A stretch of DNA of 64,000 nt. Source: Sipunculus nudus (lineage: Eukaryota; Annelida; Sipuncula; Golfingiida; Sipunculidae). Within the stretch, counting starts at the first letter, position 1, and every line of letters begins with the position of its first letter. A program made the position numbers and the translations under genes. The stretch lies in contig CM049316.1 of the NCBI GenBank assembly GCA_026874595.1, positions 5,720,339 to 5,784,338 of the forward strand, read 5' to 3'. The notes beneath the pieces were generated by a model. That model was not told where the DNA came from. It saw only the letters and a program-made list of their open reading frames with translations, and did no database searches. Shown here piece after piece: positions 25,957 through 36,809 of this stretch.

Positions 25957-26982
25957 GATGTGTCGGAACGACACGAATGCCCCCGGCTGGGGCAAATTAG
26001 AAATATTTGTTAAATTTTGTAAATTTTTTTAGGCTCAGGAGGTGTCCTATGGTCAAAAGTAGGTCAACAAGGGCAAAATGCAAACTCGATCTGTAATGGG
26101 TCATTATCAAGCAACACACCAAAAATCAGGCCAGTATCTGCAGGCATTGTGAAAAAAGTCCATACATGTGCATTTTTCATAAAAATTTCTGTCTTTCATG
26201 AAATTTTATATGTTCAGGATCTGTCATATAGGTCAACTGGGACGAAACGCGAACTCGATCTGTAAGTGGTCATTATGCGCCCACAGACCAAACATTAGGC
26301 CAGTATCTGTAAGCACTGCACTGCGAAACCAGAATATTGGCAAAAGCTGATAATCAGTTATAAATTTAAATTGGAGAGGTATGTACCATGTTTCATAACA
26401 ATCCACCAAATGCTTCCTGAGAAATAAGCTCCTAAGTTTTTTTCTATACTAAGCTCTGTGACCTAGAAAATTAGGTCAAGGTCACCCATATTTGCACTTG
26501 ACCAAGATTTTGTTGAAATACATCTTCACTGATGAAATAAAATTCCAACGGTGAATCCTTTTAGAGATATCCCACTCACAAGGCCAAAATTGAAAAATCC
26601 GATAAAAATTGATTAAAAAAATCAGAAATTGCAGGTGGCATCACCAAAACTGCAGCACGTACAGACCATCATTCCAAATGATCATAGTAAGTTTTGTGAA
26701 AATCCAGACAATGGTTCCTGAGATATAAGCTTCAGAGTGTTTTTCTATAATCAGCTCTAAAATGTAGAAAAATGGGTCAAGGTCACCCATCTTCGAACTT
26801 GACCGAGATTTTATCGATATACATCTTCACTGATGAAATGAAATCCCAACAGTGAATCATTTAGAGATATCCCACTCACAAGTAAAAAGTTAACAGACGC
26901 GGGACGGACGGACGCCGGACGGACAGATAGAAAGCTTGGTTGACGACAATAGCCCATCAGCCTATGAGCTAAGGGCTAAAAA
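25957..26982 (+). mobile_element. Tandem-core element, family 2 (complete-looking copy)
   Basis: The element starts ACTAGATGTGTCGGAACGAC and ends CTATGAGCTAAGGGCTAAAA after a GGACGG microsatellite near 26900. The interior has two types of repeats: a unit with GTCAAAAGTAGGTCAAC and AACTCGATCTGTAA, and a unit with TAGAGATATCCCACTCACAAG and AGGTGGCATCACC. The layout (head, tandem core, ACGG run, short tail ending GCTAAAAA) parallels the 15.5-kb family although the core differs. No coding capacity was seen, so it is presumably non-autonomous. Confidence 0.65.
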
Positions 26983-27000
26983 TGGCTGTACATGTACATT

Positions 27001-27408
27001 TGCACTTGTCATGGAAATTTATATTTTTCATGAAATTTTCTAAGTTTAGGAGCCGTAAAACGGTCAAAAGTAGGTCAACCGGGACGAAACGCAAACTCGA
27101 TCTGTAACTGGTCATTATCTGCCCACACACCTAAAATCAGGCCAATATCTGCAGGCATTGCGAAAAAAAGTCCGTACATGTGCACTTGTCATGGAAATTT
27201 ATATTTTTCCAGAAATTTTCTAAGTTAAGGAGCCGTAAAACGGTCAAAAGTAGGTCAACCGTGACGAAAGGCAAACTCGATCTGTAACTGGTCATTATCT
27301 GCCCACACACCAAAAATCAGGCCAATATATGCAGACATTGCGAAAAAAAGTCCGTACATGTGCACTTGTCATGGAAATTTATATTTTTCATGAAATATTC
27401 TAAGTTAC
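27001..27408 (+). repeat. 180-bp direct tandem repeat
   Basis: The string TGCACTTGTCATGGAAATTT begins at 27001, 27181 and 27361, an exact 180-bp period. Units share GCCGTAAAACGGTCAAAAG, CTCGATCTGTAACTGG, and CAGGCCAATAT. The third unit is cut after about 45 bp, where the element with the palindromic CTCGAG core begins. Confidence 0.95.
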
Positions 27409-27900
27409 GGTGGCTGATTTAGGACACAGAAAAAAAAAATATTTATCTCGAGATCTCGAGATATTATCTCGAGATCCCGACATAACTTTCGCAAAAAAAA
27501 AAATTTACGAAGCAAAAAAAAAAAAAATTTACGAAGCAAAAAAAAATTTTACGAAGCAAAAAAAAAAAATTTTACGAAGCAAAAAAAAAAATTTTACGAA
27601 GCAAAAAAAAAATTTAGGAAGCCAAAAAAAAAAAAAATTAGGAAGCAAAAAAAAAAATTTAGGAAGCATAAAAAAAAAAAATTTAGGAAGCAAAAAAAAA
27701 AAATTTTACGAAGCAAAAAATTTTTTTTAAGAAAGCAAAAAAAAAAAATTTAGGAAGCAAAAAAAAAAATTAAGGAAGCATAAAAAAAAAAAAATTTAGG
27801 AAGCAAAAAAAAAAATTTTAGATAGCAAAAAAAAAAATTTTTAGAAAGCAAAAAAAAAAAAATTTAGAAAGCAACAAAAAAATATGTATTCTCGGGAAAT
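27409..27900 (+). mobile_element. Element with CTCGAG palindromes and an A-rich minisatellite, copy 1
   Basis: It begins GGTGGCTGATTTAGGACACA, then has overlapping palindromes built on ATCTCGAGAT (27445-27477), then CCCGACATAACTTTCGC, then about 20 diverged ~19-bp units of an A run followed by TTTAGGAAGC or TTTACGAAGC. It ends AATATGTATTCTCGGGAAAT. An inverted copy with the same order of parts lies at 50430-50836. Both sit next to the sequence CTAAGTTA of the 180-bp repeat. The long Lys-rich open frame here is a translation of the minisatellite and not a gene. Confidence 0.8.
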
Positions 27901-28036
27901 CAAAGCATAATGATCATGTCTCACATGATATAATCTGTTGCGAAAGGATATATACTTAATTGTGGTCTCGTAGAGGTTTAATACCATATGATGCTTTGCG
28001 TAGATAAACACTGGAAAAGTTCAAGATAATCACTAT

Positions 28037-29820
28037 ATGATGAACTGTGAGAGGGGTGATTTAATTCATTTCTATCATTTTCTCGGATTTACACAAAGAG
28101 AGACAGTTACATGTCTAGCTCGTAATCATGGCTATGTATTATCAGAAAGGCATTTGCGGCGTCTTCTGAAGGAGAAAAGCCTCATCCGAACACAAAGGAA
28201 CGACCTGGAGACTTTACGTGTGGCGAGTTTCATCGAGCGGCAGTTACGTTTCTCGGGTCGGCAGCATGGCTACCGGATAATGCATCTTAAATGCAAATTA
28301 TCAGGCTACAAGATCAGCAGAGAAAATGTCCGAATACTACTGAGCATACTGGACCCTGAAGGTGTTGAACTGAGGACCAGAAGAAGACTAGTGCGAAGAC
28401 GATACTATGCGTGTGGTCCCAATGAAAACTGGCACATTGATTCTTATGATAAACTCACTCCTTATGGTATAGGAATAAATGGATGCATCGACGGTTTTTC
28501 AAGATATATTATCTGGATGGAGGCTTCACAATGTAACAGCAATCCTAAAACGATTGCCGGTTACTATGTCAATGCGGTGTTAAGTAGGGGTGGATGTCCA
28601 AGAACGATTAGAGCTGATAGGGGCACCGAAAATTCTTCAGTTAGAGACCTTCAAATGTTGATTCGTTCCCAGCATGACGATCGAGGCGATCATTGTTTTT
28701 TGTACGGATTAAGTACTACGAACACCCGGATAGAAAGCTGGTGGGGGATATTACGTAAACAAAACTCGGAATTCTGGATCGAGCTGTTCCATGGTCTCAG
28801 AGAAGCTGGATATTTTGATGGCTCTTCCCTGGATAAGGAGCTGATACGTTTCTGCTTCAGTCACCTGATTCAGGTAATAAAATTTTCAGGTTCGCAATTT
28901 TTTTCCGTCAGTCTTTACTCCTGTATTTTTTCATTCATTCATTTGATCGTTCAGTCTTTCACACATTTAGTTTGCTACCATTGGTTAATTGATTGATTCA
29001 TTCAATCTTTCATGTCATCATAAACAATTATTTCGTCAATATGTATTCATTTATTCATATATTGATGAATTTTGAATAATTCTGTGTATTCTTCCTTCTT
29101 TCTGTCTTTAATGCTCTCTTTCTTTGCTTCTTTCTTTATTCCTCTCTGTCTCTCTGTATCTTAACTTATTCACTCATTCATACTTAATTCAAAGAAATTT
29201 GTTCATCAATAAACCTTGTATTTATACATGTATGTATAAATGTATGAATGTGTGTACGTAATGCATTTGTGTGTGTGTCTATTTGTATTACAATTTTTTT
29301 TATGCAATCTATATATTTTTTCTCAGAAGGAACAAAGTGATCGTTACATCAATAATTTATCTATTTATTAACTTCATATGTTTACTCACCTTTCGTTTCA
29401 TTGCATATTTTAATTTGTTTTTATAATTCATTTAGCTGTTAATTTATTTGGCTGTTAATTCATTTTGCTGTTAATTTATCTATTTGACAGAAAGAGCTAG
29501 ATGAGGTTGTCCTGTTGTGGAATTTACATATTATCCGACGAACTAGGAACGACGCTATGACGCACGGGCGCCCCTTTGTGATGTACAATCAACCCGAAAT
29601 CTTTGGTGTGACTGACCGCATTCTAGCTGTACCAACAACTGCCTTTGACCAATGTACACACATGTTCAACTCAAAAGAAGAGTTACCATGTGACAGTGAT
29701 GTGTATGAAGCCGGGGAATGCATTATGGATGAACTGGGAGTAGGAATACCCACCAATGCTGAGGAAGCATGCACGCTTTATGTTCGTCTCAGAGAACTCT
29801 TATTACAGTTACTACAATGA
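28037..29820 (+). CDS. DDE integrase-like protein, two exons, 388 aa
   Basis: Exon 1 is 28037-28873 (279 codons), then an intron 28874-29490 (GTAATA...TTGACAG, phase 0), and exon 2 is 29491-29820 (109 codons plus TGA). The N-terminus holds a helix-turn-helix-like stretch (about residues 5-50, F-T-Q-R-E-T-V). The core resembles retroviral-type integrase folds: W-H-I-D at D135, I-R-A-D-R-G-T-E-N at D194, and R-I-E-S-W-W at E233, a D-D-(38)-E spacing. Exon 2 adds a C-terminal segment with R-R-T-R-N-D and G-R-P-F-V-M-Y, as in the invertebrate and fish family of spliced integrase-core proteins. The acidic triad is complete and no stop interrupts the frame. No terminal inverted repeats were found, so it is either a transposon gene with ends not recognised or a domesticated copy. 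It lies about 140 bp after the element ending at 27900. The start could be codon 1 or 2 (two adjacent ATGs). Confidence 0.85.
28874..29490 (+). other. Intron of the integrase-like gene
   Basis: A 617-bp intron, rich in ATTCATTCA-type and TTTATT low-complexity sequence. The donor is CAG then GTAATA and the acceptor is TATTTGACAG then AAAGAGC. Joining keeps the reading frame (phase 0). Confidence 0.8.
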
Positions 29821-29829
29821 ATCCACTTG

Positions 29830-30503
29830 GAGAAAGACAATGTACACGTGTTTTTTTTGCTTATCATGCTCCTTTAGAATTTATTTTCTTACGGATAGTT
29901 TTAATTGTAAGTAGGTTAATTGTAAGTAACTCTATTTTTCATTGACAAGGAAAAACGTATTTGTAAAGTTTTTGTAAAGATCAGTTTGACAAGCCTCTAC
30001 GTACCAGTTACTTTTGTATGATTCTCGGTGACTGTGATATTTTAAATGATATGTACCGTTAGATTCTAGGAAGAACAAATACCTTACTTGACTATCGAAT
30101 TACGGTGGTCATGGTTTTGAATTGTCTTTTAAAGCTCAGTGAGATAAACATCGAAAAAAGAGAGGAGATAATGAACTAGGGGTAGTGTGTATAATGGAAA
30201 GTTGGCCAGATCCATGTTTTCATAATTTTAAGACGATTTTATAAATGCATAACCGGGAAATCTATGTACGCCAGGCTCGATAAATCACTTAATCCCGAGG
30301 GTTTGGTGACTTGATAAGTTGCTTCTTGTCTCGTGACAGGCCGAGAACCGTGTCTATTTGTCAACCAGTAATTAGTATGCTGAGGTGATGGGTAGAACAC
30401 ATGTATCACACAGTATCATGTAAACGAACATTCAGTAAATATACTACTGTAAACATTATTACCTAACGTAAGAGAGACCTGCCTTTTCACTGGCTGTTAT
30501 ATC

Positions 30504-30540
<37 letters not shown>

Positions 30541-31845
30541 CGCATGTATCCACTTATACATTATATATTTTCCTATTAATAAATTCGCTCCATTTCTGGC
30601 TACGTGTTTGCTGACTGAAGATTGAATGCAGGTAATTCAAGAACCGCAACTCTAAATTGCTGATTAATTGAGGGCGTTAAGGTAATTATCGAAATTAGGT
30701 CTACACCTTATCCTCTGATACACAAACCCTACAAAATAAAAATTATCGCTTTTTCATACAGTAGTTTCTTGATAAATACATACACTCATAATACACATAT
30801 GTGCACATTCACTAGTACGCTCGCCTCTGTAGGAAATATTTACATGCAATGAGACAGACAGAACCTTGTGACAGCTCATCTCACTGGGTTTATTTGTTTT
30901 TGTTTTTGTTTTTTTGTCATGTTCGAACGGTCTCCTGTAACAGCAGGCAACTCCATATATATTATCCTAAAGATGTAATAGCTAAGATTGATAATTCCTG
31001 AAGAAATTAATTCATTTAAATGCGTAAGCTGTATGGCTACAATCCAGTAACAGAAAACATAATTATTTAAATATTTATCTCGTACAAACAACAAACTTTC
31101 TCGTACGTACGACTTTTTTATAGTCTTAGTGGTATAACTCAAAGACTGCACCACCGGCTGCTCATATATTAACAAGTAATAGAAATGTTAAATGTAAATG
31201 CGACATTGTTTATTATAGTTTTTGTGTTAAGGTTTCGTAAATAAATCAAGGTAGCGGATGTTTTTTTATTAACATATAGGGGTGTGTGTGTTTGGGGGGG
31301 GGGGGGTAGGTGTGTTTGTGTGTGAAAAGACGGAAAGTCTTATAAGGTATGCCAGCGCTGTTTGAGACTAGTTCCGTCAGTGGATATATAAGTAATGTCA
31401 TTGTAATAATGTAAAGTGTTGTCTATCACCTTACTTTTAACACGCTAAAATATCCAGACGTGTGCAAGGAACATTAAACTGTCACTTTAAAGGTCTATAT
31501 GCCTCATACCCGTTAATAACTTATTTTGAGTAATCTTGCTCACAGACAAACACAAAAACCAAAGATGGCAAAAACATAATGCCCGTCCAACGGTTAAGGT
31601 AATTTACTCGCTTTTAATTAAGCCAAAAATAAGGGGGCTTCAACTAAATGCCAAGAGCCTCCCCAAAATAAACCGCTGCATAAAATTTGGTGAGCATTCA
31701 TGCAGCCATCGCTGAAAAATTCATCAAACTGTGTCTGGATTACGTAAAATACTCTAATATTAATTGGTGAACCTTGCGAACGTGTCCGATCGATTCAGTC
31801 CTGACAGGTTTGAATTGAACTTTCATGGTGACAGGTTTTTATGTT
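29830..31845. other. No gene recognised; simple repeats
   Basis: Contains a TA run at about 30511-30539, a GT/poly-G tract near 31280-31320, and a short block near 31078-31117 whose reverse complement reads GTCGTACGTACGAGAAAG and ends CGAGATAAATAT, related to the minisatellite at 39485. No exon was supported. Confidence 0.45.
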
Positions 31846-31849
31846 GGCC

Positions 31850-32560
31850 TGGTGTGTAATTTATGCAAATAGGTAAATAGTTAAGTTTATCGTTCAAATA
31901 TGCATTTTTATAGGAACATCCTAACATTGTAAATACAGATTCGTTTTGTGATTTAGTCATAAAATGTATTATGTCCATCATTTCATAACATAATTTACAT
32001 ATTCGCATCATTTAATTAACTAATTTGCATATGTAAATCTGCATATATGCAACAGTAGAAATAATTAAACTCTACAACAATTCCATAAACATTACTGCCA
32101 AACTTTTCATAATTGATCCTAAGGTAGTTTTTCCTGTAGAATCCTTTCCTGCTTAGGACACCTTAAATCTTACATATTTAATGAAATGATTTGCATAATT
32201 TAATAAATTAATGAAAAATAATATATAATAAAGAAACACATAGATATTTTGGCTTTATCTGGTCAGAGTTATGTATTTTTTGGAACATAATATTCAAATT
32301 GTATCAAATATTACATCAGTTTCTATAAAATTTGCTTTTTAAGAATTTATATGCATGTTATCTATGCAAATTAGGTAAATACTTAAAATTATTGTTAAAA
32401 TATTAATTCATTCTACAGGAAAATTCTAACATATTAAATACTGATCATTTTTGTGGCTTATTATTTTTATGTATTCTGTTTATCATTTGATAAGAAATTT
32501 ACACAAGCGCATCGTTAAATCAATTTGCATATGTAAATATGCATATATGCAATAAAAAAA
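31850..32560 (+). repeat. Two tandem ~500-bp units rich in ATTTGCAT-type octamers
   Basis: Segment 31855-32060 and segment 32365-32560 are diverged copies in the same orientation. Both contain TATGCAAAT-AGGTAAATA, an AACAT-TAAATAC block, a TTCATAA-type stretch, and end with AATTTGCATATGTAAAT followed by GCATATATGCAA. A further partial ending occurs near 32675-32700. There is no coding capacity. Confidence 0.65.
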
Positions 32561-32709
32561 GCGACGATGATCTGAAAATTAAAGCAAAAGAAAACTGTTT
32601 GTTGGTAGAATTAAATTCAGTGTTTGCCTGCTTGTTCAGGTGCCAAGTGGTGATTAATCTTCAATTTAGGTAATATAATTAATTAGCTAATTTGCATATA
32701 TTTAATGAG

Positions 32710-34262
32710 CAACGGGTCAAATCATGATTGCCTTATCTTTCGTGCAGTCCCTGTATCTTTGAGATTCTAATGGTGAGGTACTCATATTTACATGCTAAAA
32801 ATGGCACGTTTTAAATAAGCGTTTGCACATTACGTTTCAAATGTGCCAATTTGAGGACGCTTTTAATAATTTAACCCTGTTTACATGTACATAAAGCTGC
32901 TGTTTTACCATTAGGCATGGTTATCTGAGTAATCGTTTAACCTGCTTAATGTTTCGTACTGCAGAAATAGGTCATGAACTGTCATTCTCTGTTAAGAATT
33001 TTATAATAACAGTCTATAGCATATTGTTGAAGGGGCCATGTATTCAGTATCAACATTTAGTGAGAATAAAACGTATATATTTGTAGGATATACCTTACAG
33101 AGAAAATGTTTATGTCGATTATCAAAGTGGGCTGCCGATTTATTTTAAGTCTGACTATGTTCAGAAAAACAATATCCATTTATGATGAGAGAATCAATTA
33201 TCCACATTTTCTAAACCAGAGAGACTGTTAAATTTTAAAATTTAACAAAATATAGTTTACTATGAGTGCGTCTGAAGATTGTATTTGTTCTCTAATTGAT
33301 TTTTTTCAGTGCAATTTATAATCATATGCCTTCTGAGATATTGCTATAATTGTACTGATTGTAGTTAAAACCTACGATTTTCGTAACGATAAATAAAACA
33401 ATAAATCAATATATACCACGGTAGTCCTTTCCCTATATCACATAATTAAGGAAATTCAATTAAGTAAGAAAAACACATAAAGAATTTTCATGATCGAGAG
33501 ATATTTTTTAAATAATTAGAGAAACACTATATTTACAACATATATTTATAAATAAAATATATATTCAGCTGGAACCACTACTAAGATAATGTTTCGAGGA
33601 AATTTCCTTCGGAAGGCACATCATAAATTGTTGATGGAAATTCCTGACCCTTAGACTGCATTTGAAGTCATTACTTTAACGCCTTATAAGGGAGTACTGA
33701 CTAAGGGAGTAAAGGCTCAAGAGAATAGCCAATATTCCTCATAATAATTATCATCTCATTTGACCTTATGTTTCACTGATATGCACGTTATCAGTATACT
33801 TTCAGATAAAAGCAAAATGTATAAATGTACATATGGGCACGAATTGATTAAAACCTCTATAAAATACTTTCATTTATTTATATAGATACGTAACGAACTG
33901 TATACGGATAGTTTCTATATTTAAAAAATATGAGTACTTAATAGTAATAATATATATATATATTACTTAAATAAAATAATGAAATTAATAATAAACTTAA
34001 TAATATTATCTTTTTGACCAGAATGCTATATTTTTAAGGTTAAATGGCAAATAGTAGTCCTGGAATAAATTCAGTAGGGCATGGGATCTTATACAATCAG
34101 TAAACAAGTCAAATGTAGTATCAAAGACCTCTAAACTTACATACTAAATATAATAAATTTAAAAACATTTGTTTGATCATTGGCAATGTTTACCATGATA
34201 ATTAATACATTGATTTTAATAATTATTAAAAATTTAAGGAAATTTTTGACACTATCATTGAG
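32710..34262. other. AT-rich stretch, nothing recognised
   Basis: Over 1.5 kb of AT-rich sequence with a TA run near 33951-33965. No exon, RNA gene or repeat boundary was recognised. Confidence 0.4.
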
Positions 34263-34267
34263 ATTAC

Positions 34268-34850
34268 CAATAGGGCTGTCCCACTTAGGCGACTCTACAG
34301 GCGACTACAGGCGACCAGGCTGTCGCCTCATGGTCGTCGGGTGGTCGCCTGTATGGTCGCGGGTAGTCGCCAGAAGTCTTCCCAAGACGCGTGACCTAGA
34401 AGCTGTCGCCTCTGGATTTTCAACATGTTCAAAATTCTCAGGCGACAGAATTTTTGTCGCCATTGTCTTCTACTGGCGTAGGTGCTGTCGAAGGCTGTCT
34501 CCAGGTGACGCGGGCTGTTGTTACTTGAAACAAGGCCCATCCGTGTGTCCGGCTCCTTACATAGCACATGGTAGAGAATCGTCGAAGCTTGTCGCGGGTG
34601 GACGTAGCAAGAATTCGGGTGTCGTAGATTGTCGTCAGTGTGTTCGTAAGTGATTGTCCTTTGTCGCGGCGACTGTGTCGCCGGTTGTCGGCAGCTTGTC
34701 GTAGCTTGTCGTTAGACAGTCTCCAACCATTTGTAGCTTGTCTTAGACTATTGTTGTAGCGGAGGTCCTGTCGCCTGTTTTTCGGCGACCATGAGGCGAA
34801 AGCCTGGTCGCCTGTAGTTGCCTGTAGGGTCGCCTAAGTAGGACAGCCCC
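34268..34850. mobile_element. GC-rich MITE with ~66-bp terminal inverted repeats
   Basis: The left end GGGCTGTCCCACTTAGGCGA and the reverse complement of the right end match over about 66 bp with roughly five mismatches. The interior is dominated by GTCGCC/GGCGAC motifs in both orientations and is sharply GC-richer than the flanking AT-rich DNA. ATTAC occurs directly outside both ends (34263-34267 and 34851-34855) and is a candidate 5-bp target duplication. No transposase is encoded. Open frames across it arise because the interior has few stops. Confidence 0.85.
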
Positions 34851-35214
34851 ATTACACTAGCAGTGATGCTCATACATGTTGAAATAATCAACTACACATT
34901 ACCGATTGTTATATAAAAAAATTGAATAAACAATCTGAAGAAAATACTGGAAATGATAATTAAACTTAATAATTAAAGGATTGAAAAAAAAAATTCAAAT
35001 AAATATAATCTCTCAAATAATTAAAACTTAAATATAAGTTAAGAGATTTAGAAAGAAAAATAAATACTGACAACAATCTAAATTAAGTTGTTATAAATTG
35101 TTAAGATTTGTTATAAATTATAAAGTTGTAATTTCACACATAATGTCGTGGTTATAGGTATGCTCTTAAACTAGTTCTGGGATGAATTTAACTTTGATAA
35201 GTTAAGACAGGAAT

Positions 35215-35462
35215 TCACTCTTTCTCTTTCCGCAAAGTTAATGATCGGGGTATAGGCCGGACCAAATCCCGATCGGGATCTGGTTTGGACCAATCGACGT
35301 TTGGTCCCGATCGGGATCTTGGCCTTGACACTTGCATTGTACATATACATGTCACACATGTACTTGAAAATAACGGTCCAGCATGGAAGCATTATACCTG
35401 ATGTATAACCCATTGCAAAGATTCGCATTAGGCCTGTAGGCCTCGATGTATAATTTATCATA
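35215..35462 (-). repeat. Dispersed repeat with two CCCGATCGGG palindromes (related to 62545-62660)
   Basis: Two copies of the palindrome CCCGATCGGGATC lie about 45 bp apart, each beside a GGACCAA or TTGGTCC block, forming a larger imperfect inverted repeat. The distal part (35390-35460), read on the minus strand, has ACAGGCCTAATGCGAA, GCAATGGG and ATACATCAGGTATAATGC. These blocks recur in the same order on the plus strand at 62575-62635, showing a shared interspersed element. Confidence 0.6.
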
Positions 35463-35989
35463 TAAATATTTAACGTTATGATCTGAGTTTTGGTACATTA
35501 ATTGCAATAATAAGGAAGTTTAATCAGTGTCAATAACAGGAAATTTCACATTATGTTGACGAATTTACAAGTATATTTAGATAACACAAAACACAGAGAT
35601 CCAGACTTTCTTGATTTTATAGTGCAGGCCTATAATGTAAGCGTCGGTCATCTGCACCATTAAGCCTGCCAATCAGCTCCCTGCTGGGGGAGATTACTTA
35701 AGACCAGACTCGCAATTAAAATCAGTTGGTCCCCAGGAAAGGCAACGCTCAGGTCTGTATTTATGCTTATCGTACACCAGCAGCCATCGACCAGCCTGTC
35801 AGCCATAATGCATTACATGTAATAAACGTTTGAACATCTAATGTTGACTTTGAATCATCTATACTACATTTATATTTGCAATGTGTCACAAAGGCGCCAA
35901 AAGGTATATATATATATATATATATAAACTTATCCATTTAACATGGATTGTACAAATAATTGTCATTATAACTAATCAAGGCACTCTCA

Positions 35990-36150
35990 ATGGCTCGGAT
36001 GATGCCGTTCGGTAGTCTGTAGAGGTGGAGGAGACCGGAGAACCCGGAGAAAACCACATGCCTTGGACGGGCTACTACAACCCACTCTCATAGCCTCACC
36101 GGGGATCGAAACCGGTTCGCCAGCGGAGAGAGCCGATCGTTTTACCCCTC
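35990..36150 (-). mobile_element. tRNA-derived SINE-like fragment
   Basis: On the minus strand a polymerase III-type B box appears as ACCGGTTTCGATCCCC, preceded by a poor A-box-like GAGGGGTAAAACGA. It is followed downstream by GTGGTTTTCTCCGGGTTC and CCGGTCTCCTCC. That pyrimidine-rich block is a frequent component of tRNA-derived SINEs in marine invertebrates (from memory, not checked). A simple GT/GC run adjoins it. Confidence 0.5.
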
Positions 36151-36161
36151 GACTGTCCATA

Positions 36162-36166
36162 TATAT

Positions 36167-36192
<26 letters not shown>
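36162..36192 (+). repeat. (GT)n/(GC)n microsatellite
   Basis: Alternating GT runs into GCGCGCGC before CACGCAAG. It is followed by poly-C and a CTGACGCC block similar to the one near 55885-55925. Confidence 0.85.
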
Positions 36193-36200
<8 letters not shown>

Positions 36201-36744
36201 AAGTCATCCCCCCCCCCCCTGAAAGATAAACTGACGCCACTGTGAGGGCGCACGAGTCAGGCACAGAAGAACTAGCAGTCTGGTTAAGGACGTAAGAGTG
36301 CAGCGGATCATGTGGCGCTCGTTCCATTCCAGGAATCTCGTCAGATCTCATGTTTTACTATTTAGGGTAGATACCTTTTTGTAAGTAAGGGTAAACGCAT
36401 TAAAGATACGTCTATCTTATATGTTTGTCTCTGTCATTACTGTGAGCCCTGGGTGAGTGTGTGTGTGTGTGTGCACGAGCACATGGTTCAGACTTACAAC
36501 GACGTCACAACTGCAGTTTGTCGATTCCTCGGGTTTCGGGATACTGGGGTCGACGATTTCATATTTAATATTATTATTATTCATATAATCATAAATTATA
36601 TAATTTGTCTTGGATTTACCTTATAATTAAGATGGTTCAGAAAGATGGTCTTATAAATATGTCGTACAGCCTACATAATAGGTTACTTTGTTTGATTAAT
36701 TTTCCTGGAGGTTTTTCCTGTGTTTTATAAATATTAACTTGCAA

Positions 36745-36800
36745 TTTAGTGTGAATGTCCCTCGCAAAAGAACGGGTTCGATTTCCGGCATGGCAATGAA
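36745..36800 (+). mobile_element. Short tRNA-like (B-box) SINE relic
   Basis: GGGTTCGATTTCCGG is a B-box and T-arm-like sequence, with TTTAGTGTGAATG about 30 bp upstream as a weak A box. The cloverleaf is not complete, so it is a likely SINE head or tRNA pseudogene. Confidence 0.35.
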
Positions 36801-36809
36801 AATGAGTCA

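Noticed and set aside
27410-27730. 106-codon Lys-rich frame
   Set aside because: It is a translation of the A-rich minisatellite and the palindrome block. The inverted copy at 50581-50832 shows the same effect. No gene signals.
34180-34653. 157-codon frame
   Set aside because: It lies mostly inside the GC-rich MITE, where stops are rare. Translation is low-information and has no splice or domain support.
36063-36351. Overlapping frames with Thr-His or Val-Cys repeats
   Set aside because: They are translations of the GT/GC microsatellite and the SINE-like sequence.
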